From the NCBI RefSeq assembly GCF_014655295.1, contig NZ_BNBI01000018.1, forward strand, positions 103,281 through 167,280: a stretch of DNA of 64,000 nucleotides. Reading direction: 5' to 3'. Within the stretch, counting starts at the first letter, position 1. The number at the start of each line of letters is the position of its first letter. This stretch comes from Streptomyces fumanus (GTDB lineage: Bacteria; Actinomycetota; Actinomycetes; Streptomycetales; Streptomycetaceae). The position numbers and the translations under genes were made by a program. Under the pieces are notes generated by a model, which worked only from the letters and a program-made list of their open reading frames with translations, searched no databases and was not told the origin of the DNA. Positions 57,712-64,000 of the stretch are shown here, piece by piece.

Positions 57712-58743
57712 TCAGGCCGAGTCCCGAACCACCAACTCCGTGCGGAGGATGACATGCCGCCAGGCAGCCGCCGAGTCCTCCATCTCCTCCAGCAGCAACC
57801 GCACCATCGCCCGCCCGATCTCCTCCACCGGCTGCCGCACCGTCGTCAGCCGCGGCTCCGTGTGCTCGGCCAGCAGAAAGTCGTCGAACCCGATCACCGC
57901 GACATCCTGCGGCACCCGCCGCCCCGCCGCCAGCAGCGCGGTCAGCGCCCCGGCGGCCATGCTGTCCGACGCGGCGAACACGGCGTCCAGCTCCGGATGC
58001 CGTTCGATCAGCCCCGTCATCGCCCGGCGACCGCTCTCCTGCGTGAAGTCCCCCTCCACGACCAGCGAGGACCGCACCTCCACCCCCGCCCGCTCCAGCG
58101 CCTCCCTGTACCCCCGCAACCGGCACTCGGCGACATACATGTCGAGCGGCCCGGTGATGGTCGCGACCACCGAACGCCCCCGCTCCAGCAGATACGCGAC
58201 CGCACCCCGCGCCCCGCCCGTGTTGTCCGCGTCGACGTAGGTGACGCTCTCCTCACCGGAACGCCGCCCCAGCATGACCGTCGGCAACCCGGCCTCGGCC
58301 AGCATGTCCGGCAACGGGTCCTCCGCGTGCACCGACATCATCAGCACACCGTCGACCCGCCCACCCCGCGCGTACTCCACGAAGCGTCGCCGCTCGGCGT
58401 CCGTGCGGACCAGGGTGAGCAGCAACTGCACCGGCGTGGCGGGCATGTCGGCCAGCGCGTCACCCACGGCCCGCACGATCTCGGTGAAGAACGGCTCCCC
58501 GACCATCCGCCAGTCCGTCTCCGTCATCACCAACGCCACCGCGTCGGCCCGCCGCCCGGCCAGTGACCGCGCCGCGAGGTTCGGCACGTACCCCAGCTCG
58601 GTGATGGCCCGCTGCACGGCACGCCGGGTCGACTCCCTCACTCCGGCCGCGTTGTTGATGACCCGGGACACGGTGCCCCGCCCCACCCCGGCCAGGGCGG
58701 CCACCTCCTCCAGCGTCGGCGTTTCAGGACGCTGCCTGCCCAT
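57712..58743 (-). CDS. LacI-family regulator of the cellulose locus (CebR-like)
   Basis: A 343-residue LacI/GalR repressor. HTH at the N-terminus: TLEEVAALAGVGRGTVSRVINN, hinge GYVPNLAARSLAGRRADAVALV; then a periplasmic-binding-like sensor (GVLMMSVHAEDPLPDMLAEAG, FAASDSMAAGALTAL, VIGFDDFLLAEHTEPRLTTVRQP). It is similar in design to CebR but is not in the cebEFG-bglC cluster, so it may be a paralogue. It has its own inverted repeat at 58781-58798, which differs from the CebR box. Start chosen by the GGGGGG site before ATG; a GTG 9 nt earlier is possible. Confidence 0.9.
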   Translation of the reverse strand: MGRQRPETPTLEEVAALAGVGRGTVSRVINNAAGVRESTRRAVQRAITELGYVPNLAARSLAGRRADAVALVMTETDWRMVGEPFFTEIVRAVGDALADMPATPVQLLLTLVRTDAERRRFVEYARGGRVDGVLMMSVHAEDPLPDMLAEAGLPTVMLGRRSGEESVTYVDADNTGGARGAVAYLLERGRSVVATITGPLDMYVAECRLRGYREALERAGVEVRSSLVVEGDFTQESGRRAMTGLIERHPELDAVFAASDSMAAGALTALLAAGRRVPQDVAVIGFDDFLLAEHTEPRLTTVRQPVEEIGRAMVRLLLEEMEDSAAAWRHVILRTELVVRDSA

Positions 58744-58770
58744 GCCCGTCACCCCCCACGAGATCGTCCG

Positions 58771-58798
58771 ATACTACGGTGATCCCGCCGCCGGGATC
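58771..58798 (-). promoter_or_regulatory. promoter and inverted repeat of the LacI gene (autoregulation candidate)
   Basis: On the minus strand TAGTAT (58771-58776) is a good -10. GATCCCG-CCGC-CGGGATC (58781-58798, 7-bp perfect arms) occupies the spacer up to the -35 position. This placement fits negative autoregulation. Confidence 0.55.
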
Positions 58799-58949
58799 GA
58801 GCGAGGGCGGGGTGGGTGGGGCCGGGCGAGGGCCGGTGGTGACGGATACGGGCGGAGGCGGCCGGTCACGGGCGGGTGCGGGGCGACGGAGAGGGGTGTC
58901 GGGAGGCGCCTCGGGGCGGCCGTGCGGCGGGTGAGGCCGCGCCGTCCGG

Positions 58950-59552
58950 TCAGGCCACGTTGACGAGTCTGATGTAGCGGGTCCAGTCCCACAGCGGACC
59001 GGGGTCCGTGTGGTCGCTGCCGGGCACCTCATGGTGTCCGATGATGTGCGCCCGGTCCTTGGGGATGCCGTACTTGGCGCAGAGCGCCGCGGTCAGTGCG
59101 GCCGACCGCTCGTACAGCGCGTCGGTGAAGTATTCCGGCTGGTCCACCCACCCTTCGTGCTCGATGCCGATGCTGCGTGTGTTGTAGTCCCAGTTGCCCG
59201 CGTGCCAGGCGATGTCGGCCTCGCGGACGCACTGCGCGATGTGTCCGTCGGCGGACCGCACCACATAGTGCGCGGACACCTTCTTCTGCGGGTTGCGGAA
59301 GATGGCGAGGGTGTCGGCGTACGTCTCCTGCGTGACGTGGACGACCACGTAGTCGACCGGGTAGGCCGTGGGACGGCTGGACCTGGTGTAGTTCGACGTG
59401 CTCGCCGGCTGCCACTCGGCGCCCGGATAGTCGACGGCCCGTGCTCGCGCGTCGGCCGTGGGTCCGGCAAGCAGCGCGTAGGGCGCGACGGCGAGCGCGG
59501 CACCGCCCGCGAGGAGCCGTCGTCTGCTGGTCAGCGGTCTTGCTCGTTCCAT
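58950..59552 (-). CDS. secreted N-acetylmuramoyl-L-alanine amidase (Amidase_2)
   Basis: A 200-residue exported amidase cleaving the muramoyl-Ala bond of peptidoglycan. Signal: MERARPLTSRRRLLAGGAAL with twin-Arg-like residues and an AxAxA region near TADARARA. Domain: VDYVVVHVTQETYADTLAIF (first zinc His), SAHYVVRSADGHIAQCVREADIAWHAGNWDYNTRSIGIEHEG, HIIGHHEVPGSDHTDPGPLWDW (second zinc His and third ligand). Ends in IRLVNVA. Probably TAT exported. It stands between the LacI regulator and the acetamidase gene, same strand as both. Confidence 0.9.
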   Translation of the reverse strand: MERARPLTSRRRLLAGGAALAVAPYALLAGPTADARARAVDYPGAEWQPASTSNYTRSSRPTAYPVDYVVVHVTQETYADTLAIFRNPQKKVSAHYVVRSADGHIAQCVREADIAWHAGNWDYNTRSIGIEHEGWVDQPEYFTDALYERSAALTAALCAKYGIPKDRAHIIGHHEVPGSDHTDPGPLWDWTRYIRLVNVA

Positions 59553-59625
59553 GGAGGTCACCTTTCGGCCGATGGGTCGGGGTCGGGTCGGGTTCGGGCA
59601 GGTGGGGGACCGGGCGGGGGGCAGG

Positions 59626-60639
59626 TCAGTTCCGCAGCCCGGCCGCCGTCTCGCGCAGCCGCGCGTGCACTCCCCGGTGAGTCTCGCGCGCGGGCAGCCA
59701 CTGTTTGCGGAGCTTGGCCACGCAGGTGTAGTTGGTGTCGCACACATTGGCCAACGGCGACTCGACCGCCTGGGTCGCGAACTGATAGGCGTCCAGTTCG
59801 CTGAACCCGTAGTCGCGCACCAGCCACCGCACCAGGTCGAGCTGGGATATGCGGAAGGCGTCCTCCAGCGGGCGCGCGGAACCCGTCGAGACGATGTGCG
59901 TGTCGGATTCGATGCGCGGCCAGGGCGTGGCCAGTCCCTTGAGCAGCTCGACGATCACCACCGTGTGCATCGCGCACTCCACGGCGACCCCGCAGGTCTC
60001 TCCCTCGCCCTGCCGGGCGTGGCCGTCGCCGAGACTGAGCAGGGCGCCCTCCACATTGACCCCGAGGTAGCAGGTGACGCCGGCCCGCATCTCCGGGGTG
60101 TCCATGTTCCCGCCGTGCGCGTCCGGCACCAGGGCGGAGCGCACCTCCAGGTTGGCCGGGGCCACACCGACCGTGCCGTGCATCGGATCGAGGGGCAGCT
60201 CCGCCTCGAAGTCGCTGTCGCGGGCGCGGAACAGCGCGGTGCGCCGGGTCCGGTCGAGCTGCCATATCCAGACCCGCTCCTCCAGCGGTGGCTGGAGCGT
60301 GGCCGTGGCGGCGGTGGAGGTGAGCGCGCCGAACAGGGGGACGGTGGTCGACGCGGCCCAGTCCCGGGCCGGTTCGATCGACACGAAGTGCACGGCGACC
60401 GTGTCACCGGGCTCCGCGCCCTCCACGTAGAAGGGGCCGGTCTGAGGGTTGAGGTACGGGAACTCGCACACCTCGGACACGAGGTCCTTCTCCGACCGCA
60501 CCCGGCCGGCGAAGCAGTCCTCCGTGTAGAGGTCGAGGACGGTGCCGGGAGCGATGCGCGCCACGGGCGCCGCGCCGCCGAACGTCCAGGCGTACTCGCC
60601 CGGTTCGGGACGCACGGTCAGGATCCTGGGGTCGCTCAT
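59626..60639 (-). CDS. acetamidase/formamidase family protein
   Basis: A 337-residue FmdA/AmdA-type amidohydrolase: releases ammonia from formamide or acetamide. Seen: FYVEGAEPGDTVAVHFVSIEPARDWA, ELPLDPMHGTVGVAP, ALVPDAHGGNMDTPEMRAGVTCYLGVNVEGALLSLGDGHARQGEGETCGVAVEC (the family's most conserved run), HIVSTGSARPLEDAFR and CDTNYTCVAKLRKQWLP. It is expected in the cytoplasm. It is far from the urease operon, so the ammonia link is only general. An alternative substrate such as an N-formyl amide cannot be excluded. Confidence 0.9.
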   Translation of the reverse strand: MSDPRILTVRPEPGEYAWTFGGAAPVARIAPGTVLDLYTEDCFAGRVRSEKDLVSEVCEFPYLNPQTGPFYVEGAEPGDTVAVHFVSIEPARDWAASTTVPLFGALTSTAATATLQPPLEERVWIWQLDRTRRTALFRARDSDFEAELPLDPMHGTVGVAPANLEVRSALVPDAHGGNMDTPEMRAGVTCYLGVNVEGALLSLGDGHARQGEGETCGVAVECAMHTVVIVELLKGLATPWPRIESDTHIVSTGSARPLEDAFRISQLDLVRWLVRDYGFSELDAYQFATQAVESPLANVCDTNYTCVAKLRKQWLPARETHRGVHARLRETAAGLRN

Positions 60640-60790
60640 CGCTGTGCGGCTCCGTTCTGCGCGAGGCGGTCGATGCGGTGGTCGAGGGATGAATCACCGT
60701 ACGACGGCCCAGGGTTGGGCAGAAGGACACCGAGCATTTCGGTGGACAGCGACGCGACTGTGGAAAACTCCGTCACCCGTCCGAGCGACG

Positions 60791-60850
60791 GCCTGGGCGG
60801 GAGAGGGAGGGCCAGGGCGGGAGAGGGAGGGTTAGGGCGGGAGAGGAGAG
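60791..60850. repeat. 20-bp tandem repeat, three copies
   Basis: Units at 60791-60810, 60811-60830 and 60831-60850 with core GGGCGGGAGAGGGAGG; the third is diverged at its end. It lies in the 347-bp gap before the ROK 3' end. No gene in the gap. Confidence 0.75.
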
Positions 60851-60880
60851 GACGAGCGGGACCGGAAGGGGGCTGCGTGG

Positions 60881-61012
60881 CCCGTGCTCAGGCTCGTTCC
60901 GCCATCGCCGCGGCCCGTGTTCAGGCCCCTTCCGCGACCGCCGCGGCCCGTGTTCAGGCTCGTTCCGCGACCGCCGTGGCCCGTGTTCAGGCTCGTTCCG
61001 CCACCGCCGCGG
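60881..61012. repeat. 33-bp tandem repeat, four copies, running into the ROK gene
   Basis: Units at 60881-60913, 60914-60946, 60947-60979 and 60980-61012, nearly identical, with core CCCGTGTTCAGGCTCGTTCC. The fourth unit contains the last codons and the TGA of the ROK gene (stop at 60987-60989). Each of the other units carries the same in-frame stop, so readthrough would hit a stop in every copy. Confidence 0.85.
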
Positions 61013-62195
61013 GATCGTCCAGTACGGCCCGTACCACCGAGTGCGCGGCCCCCAGCAGCGGTCCCTCGGAGCCCAGTTCCGACACGGACACCGGGCAGGC
61101 CGGGCCCGCCGTGCGCCGGGCCAGTTCGTCCCGCAGGGACGGCAGCAGCCAGGGCGCCAGTCCGGCCAGCGCCCCGCCCAGCACCACACTCTCCGGGTCC
61201 AGCAGATTGACCGCCCCGGTCAGCGCGATCCCGAGCGCCGTACCGGCTTCGCGCAGGGCACGCCGTACCCCCTCGTCGCCGTCGGCGGCGCGCTCGGCCA
61301 GCACGCCGACGCGGTCCGTGCCCGGTTCCAGGCCGGCCGCGCGCAGCACCGCCTCCTCACCGGCGTACTGCTCCAGACACCCGCGCCCGCCGCACGCGCA
61401 GGCGGGCCCGTCGGGACGCACCGGGACATGGCCCAGCTCACCCGCGAAGCCGCGGGTACCGCGCAGCAGCTTCCCGTCCACGACCACCGCCGCGCCGATG
61501 CCGATCTCGGCCGACACGTGCAGGAAGTCGCGCGGTGCGCCCTCGCCGAGCCAGAGCTCCGCCAGCGCGCCGAAGTTGGCCTCGTTGCCCACGGTCAGCG
61601 GCACGTCCAGGGGCAGCAGGGGAGCGAGGTCCGTGTCCTGCCAGTCCAGGTTCGGTGCCCGTACGACGGTCCGGGCGTCCCGCGCCACCAGGCCCGGCAC
61701 CGCCACCGCGAGCCCGGCCGGCCACAGCCCCTCGGCCGTGGACTCGGTGACGACCCGCCGGACCAGACCGGCGAGTTCATCGAGCACCGGCTCCGGACTG
61801 CGGCCGCGGTTGCTGCCGTGGTGCACGGCCCGGGACCGTATCCGCCCGCGCAGATCGACCGCGCAGACCGCGAGATGGTCGACGCCGACCTCCGCGCCGA
61901 TCCCCGCCGGTCCGCCCGCGCTCACGGCGAGCGCGGACCCGGGCCGGCCGACCCGGCCCGGCCGCTCGGGCCCCAGCTCCTCCAGCAGGCCCGAGCGGAT
62001 CAGCTCGTCCACGAGGGTCGACACCGCCGCGCGGGTCAGCCCGATCCGGGAGGCGACGGCCGCGCGGGAGAGCGGTCCCTCTGCGCTGACGGTGTGCATC
62101 ACCCGGGCGAGGTTGCGCCGGCGCATTCCCTGCTGGGTGTCCGGCAGCGCGCGCCCGGGTCCGGCCGGGTGGGCCTTGTGCGGCGGTGCGGTCAT
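60987..62195 (-). CDS. ROK-family regulator (XylR-like)
   Basis: A 402-residue ROK protein with an N-terminal winged HTH (RRNLARVMHTVSAEGPLSRAA, GLTRAAVSTLVDELIRSGLL), kinase-like fold GAEVGVDHLAVCAVDLRGR, and the zinc signature PACACGGRGCLEQYAG. It lies downstream of xylB on the same strand (52-bp gap) in the xyl locus, so it is probably the xylose repressor. The C-terminal DDPAAVAERA* lies in the fourth unit of a 33-bp tandem repeat, so the tail may vary between strains. ATG with GAGGAGG. Confidence 0.9.
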   Translation of the reverse strand: MTAPPHKAHPAGPGRALPDTQQGMRRRNLARVMHTVSAEGPLSRAAVASRIGLTRAAVSTLVDELIRSGLLEELGPERPGRVGRPGSALAVSAGGPAGIGAEVGVDHLAVCAVDLRGRIRSRAVHHGSNRGRSPEPVLDELAGLVRRVVTESTAEGLWPAGLAVAVPGLVARDARTVVRAPNLDWQDTDLAPLLPLDVPLTVGNEANFGALAELWLGEGAPRDFLHVSAEIGIGAAVVVDGKLLRGTRGFAGELGHVPVRPDGPACACGGRGCLEQYAGEEAVLRAAGLEPGTDRVGVLAERAADGDEGVRRALREAGTALGIALTGAVNLLDPESVVLGGALAGLAPWLLPSLRDELARRTAGPACPVSVSELGSEGPLLGAAHSVVRAVLDDPAAVAERA

Positions 62196-62247
62196 GCCTC
62201 CTCGGTCCTCGCTCGGGGATGTCCGCCCCTCGCGGGGGCCTGGTCGG

Positions 62248-63696
62248 TCAGTCGGTCGTGGACGTGCCCCGCTCCAGCAGCGGGGCCGCGTCGGAGAGTA
62301 CCCCGGAGATCCTCGCGAGGGTCTCCTCGTCCCGTTCCACGGCGTCGAGCACCGGACCGGCGGCGGTGTTCCAGCGCCGGGCGACCGCGGCCGGGTCCTC
62401 GCCGGTCAGCAGTCCGGCCGCCTGGGCCGCAGCGCCGAGCGCCACCAGTTCCCTGGCCTCCGGGATCTGCACCGGGCGCCCCGACAGCCGCCGTACGGTC
62501 TGCTGCCAGGCGGTGCCGCGGGCGCCGCCGCCGATCAGCAGCAGCGGCGCGGCCGGGTCGGCGTCCGCGTCCAGGACCAGGTCCAGCGCGCCCAGCAGCG
62601 CGTGCACGGCGCCGTCGTACGCGGCCTGCAGCAACTGGCCGCCGGTGGTGTCGTGGCGCAGCCCGTGCAGCAGGCCCGAGGCGTTCGGCAGCAGCGGGGT
62701 GCGTTCGCCGTCCAGGTAGGGCAGGAGCGTGACCGATGTGCCGGGCTCGACGGCTTCCCGGTCCAGGCCCAGCAGGGCCGCGACCCGGTCGACGGCGAGC
62801 GTGCAGTTCAGGGTGCAGGCCAGCGGCAGCCAGTCGCCGCGCGCGTCGGCGAAGCCGGCCACGGTACCGGTCGGGTCGGCGGTCCGGTGCCGGGACACCG
62901 CGTACACCGTGCCCGAGGTGCCCAGGCTCATCACCGGCACTCCGGGGCGGACGCCCAGGCCCAGCGCGGCGGCGGCGTTGTCGCCGGTGCCGGGGGCGAC
63001 CAGGGTGCCCTTGGCGAACGGCAGGCCATGGCCGTCGCGGACGGTGCCGGCCACCTCGCCGGGCCGGACCACCCGGGGCAGCAGCGCCGGATCGAGCCCC
63101 ACGCGCGCGAGGGTCTCGTCGTCGTACGCCTCCGTCCCGGACGCCCACCAGCCGGTGCCGGACGCGTCGCCGCGGTCGGTGGTCCCCTCGCCCGTCAGCC
63201 GCTCGGTGAGGTAGTCGTGGGGGAGCCGTACGGCCTTGGTGGCGCGGACGGACTCCGGTTCGTGCTCGGCCAGCCAGGCCCACTTGGTGACCGTGAACGA
63301 CGCGCTCGGCACGCTGCCCGTGCGCTCCGCCCACGCCTTCGGGCCGCCCAGTTCCTCGATCAGGCGCCGGGCCTGCGGCGCCGACCGCACGTCGTTCCAC
63401 AGCATCGCCGGGCGCACCGGCTCGCCCCGGGCGTCCAGCGTGACCAGCCCGTGCTGCTGGCCTCCGATGGACACCGCGGCGGCCTCGCGGGCCGGCTCAC
63501 CGCACTGTCGCAGGGCTTCGCACAGGGCGTCCCACCACTGGCGCGGGTCGCTCTCGCGGGCGGCGCCCGACGACACCGTGTGCGGTGCCTGGCCGCTCGC
63601 GACGACCCGGCCGGTGGCCGCGTCGACGACCAGCGCCTTGGTGGACTGGGTGGACGTGTCCACGCCGACGACGAGCGGACCCTCGGCTGCTGACAT
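62248..63696 (-). CDS. xylB: xylulokinase
   Basis: A 482-residue FGGY-family kinase phosphorylating D-xylulose. N-terminal phosphate site VVGVDTSTQSTKALVVDAATG, IGGQQHGLVTLDARGEPVRPAMLWNDVRS (substrate Asp), KWAWLAEHEPE, the second FGGY region GGGARGTAWQQTVRRLSGRPVQIPEARELVALGAAAQAAGLL. Divergent from xylA and followed by a ROK regulator, the usual Streptomyces layout. Product enters the pentose phosphate pathway. Confidence 0.95.
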   Translation of the reverse strand: MSAAEGPLVVGVDTSTQSTKALVVDAATGRVVASGQAPHTVSSGAARESDPRQWWDALCEALRQCGEPAREAAAVSIGGQQHGLVTLDARGEPVRPAMLWNDVRSAPQARRLIEELGGPKAWAERTGSVPSASFTVTKWAWLAEHEPESVRATKAVRLPHDYLTERLTGEGTTDRGDASGTGWWASGTEAYDDETLARVGLDPALLPRVVRPGEVAGTVRDGHGLPFAKGTLVAPGTGDNAAAALGLGVRPGVPVMSLGTSGTVYAVSRHRTADPTGTVAGFADARGDWLPLACTLNCTLAVDRVAALLGLDREAVEPGTSVTLLPYLDGERTPLLPNASGLLHGLRHDTTGGQLLQAAYDGAVHALLGALDLVLDADADPAAPLLLIGGGARGTAWQQTVRRLSGRPVQIPEARELVALGAAAQAAGLLTGEDPAAVARRWNTAAGPVLDAVERDEETLARISGVLSDAAPLLERGTSTTD

Positions 63697-63782
63697 CGGG
63701 TTACTCCCTTTTCCGCGGCTCAGCGGGATCTGGCCTGACCTGGGGTTTTACCGGGTTGTCCGGGCCCTGGGGACCCCGACAC

Positions 63783-63835
63783 CACTCCTCGGGGACATCT
63801 TGTCCCTTCCCAGGAGTGCGTCCGCATACTAATTT
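63783..63835. promoter_or_regulatory. nested dyad and xylA promoter in the xylA/xylB gap
   Basis: Outer arms CACTCCT (63783-63789) and AGGAGTG (63812-63818) enclose the perfect inverted repeat GGGACA-TCT-TGTCCC (63792-63806). A candidate xylA promoter is TTCCCA (63807-63812), 17 nt, TAATTT (63830-63835). The inner dyad abuts and the outer dyad overlaps the -35, so a ROK repressor bound here would block xylA. Confidence 0.5.
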
Positions 63836-63882
63836 GTAAAGTGCCATGACGAAATAGGCGCAAGCGAGCAAGGAGCCGCGAC

Positions 63883-64000
63883 ATGAGCTACCAGCCCACC
63901 CCTGAGGACAGGTTTACGTTCGGTCTGTGGACCGTTGGCTGGCAGGGCAGGGATCCGTTCGGGGATGCGACCCGGGCGGAGCTGGATCCGGTGGAGTCGG
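63883..64000 (+). CDS. xylA: xylose isomerase, first 39 codons (runs off window)
   Basis: Begins MSYQPTPEDRFTFGLWTVGW and continues QGRDPFGDATRAELDPVES, the N-terminus of Streptomyces D-xylose isomerase (xylose to xylulose; also glucose to fructose). AAGGAG ribosome site at 63869-63874. Only the start lies in the window; the metal and active sites are beyond. Divergent from xylB. Confidence 0.97.
   Translation, partial: MSYQPTPEDRFTFGLWTVGWQGRDPFGDATRAELDPVES

Noticed and set aside
57198..57752. 184-codon plus-strand frame over the cellulose regulatory gap
   Set aside because: It covers CebR boxes, a dispersed repeat and a terminator, and has no ribosome site or domain.
57712..58743. Calling the LacI gene CebR itself
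   Set aside because: It is not next to cebEFG or bglC and has a distinct operator-like repeat; CebR-like is the limit of what the sequence supports.
60881..61012. 33-bp direct repeats as a CRISPR array
   Set aside because: Units are directly abutting with no spacers and include a coding end. There are no cas genes in the window.
59551..63693. 1380-codon open frame on the plus strand over the amidase-to-xylB region
   Set aside because: It is antisense to acetamidase, ROK and xylulokinase, all of which have intact catalytic motifs. No known domains in the long product.

Overview
The window is high-GC chromosomal DNA of a Streptomyces or very close actinomycete. Evidence: strong third-position G/C bias, many GTG starts, 4-bp ATGA/GTGA gene overlaps, several leaderless-looking promoters, only two TTA (bldA-type) codons noticed, an XRE/DUF397 pair, TAT-like and CBM2 secreted enzymes, and family content typical of Streptomyces. 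As I recall it, the gene order follows Streptomyces coelicolor from about SCO1254 (purB) down to SCO1169 (xylA); this is memory of synteny, not a database result. I see no insertion sequences, phage genes, CRISPR arrays, rRNA or tRNA genes, so this looks like ordinary core-arm chromosome.

Layout. 1-5.5 kb (minus): 3' part missing purB, an SGNH hydrolase, two overlapping DUF21/CBS membrane proteins, a GNAT and an F420-type oxidoreductase. 5.6-10.1 kb: biotin locus, bioB-bioA-bioD on minus with bioF divergent on plus. 10.1-13.5 kb: DUF397/XRE pair, anti-sigma-like ATPase, DUF6328 membrane protein and a cell-wall NlpC/P60 hydrolase behind a c-di-AMP (ydaO-type) riboswitch. 13.9-18.6 kb: urease operon ureABCFGD with a GlnR-type box and no ureE. 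18.7-24.2 kb: secreted S33 peptidase, SDR-like reductase, PlsC-type acyltransferase, small Cys protein and MFS transporter. 24.3-27.5 kb: RpiB-like isomerase, then ddaH-rocD (arginine/ornithine catabolism) with an Lrp regulator upstream.

27.5-31.6 kb is a compact four-gene unit: LytTR response regulator, small two-helix protein, SSS-family symporter, LytS-type kinase. It is the best candidate for an under-described system here. 31.6-36.8 kb: small membrane protein, CtaG-like protein, 6-phosphofructokinase, MurT/GatD and peptide deformylase. 36.8-38.9 kb: TetR repressor divergent from an acyl-CoA dehydrogenase with a three-half-site operator between them. 38.9-41.7 kb: rppA-P450-cupin operon for tetrahydroxynaphthalene, flaviolin and biflaviolin-type pigments. 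41.9-48.0 kb: TenA-like protein, DUF6213, succinate-semialdehyde dehydrogenase, Nudix/ATP-dependent DNA ligase pair, and a CPFC flavoprotein divergent from an XRE-cupin regulator over a perfect palindrome. 48.1-51.4 kb: quinone reductase plus two acyl-CoA dehydrogenases, translationally coupled.

51.5-54.7 kb: secreted phosphodiesterase, small membrane protein, secreted phosphodiester glycosidase and a DUF5519 protein, with GC-rich tandem repeats between the last two. 54.8-58.8 kb is a cellulose locus: AA10 LPMO-CBM2 and GH12-CBM2, CebR-type boxes, and a LacI regulator with its own candidate operator. 58.9-60.6 kb: secreted amidase and acetamidase/formamidase. 60.8-64 kb: tandem repeats running into the 3' end of a ROK (XylR-like) gene, then xylB and, divergent, the start of xylA over a nested dyad. 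The polymer-degrading and sugar loci at the right end form a coherent plant-biomass module. The left and middle parts serve vitamin, nitrogen, fatty acid and envelope functions.
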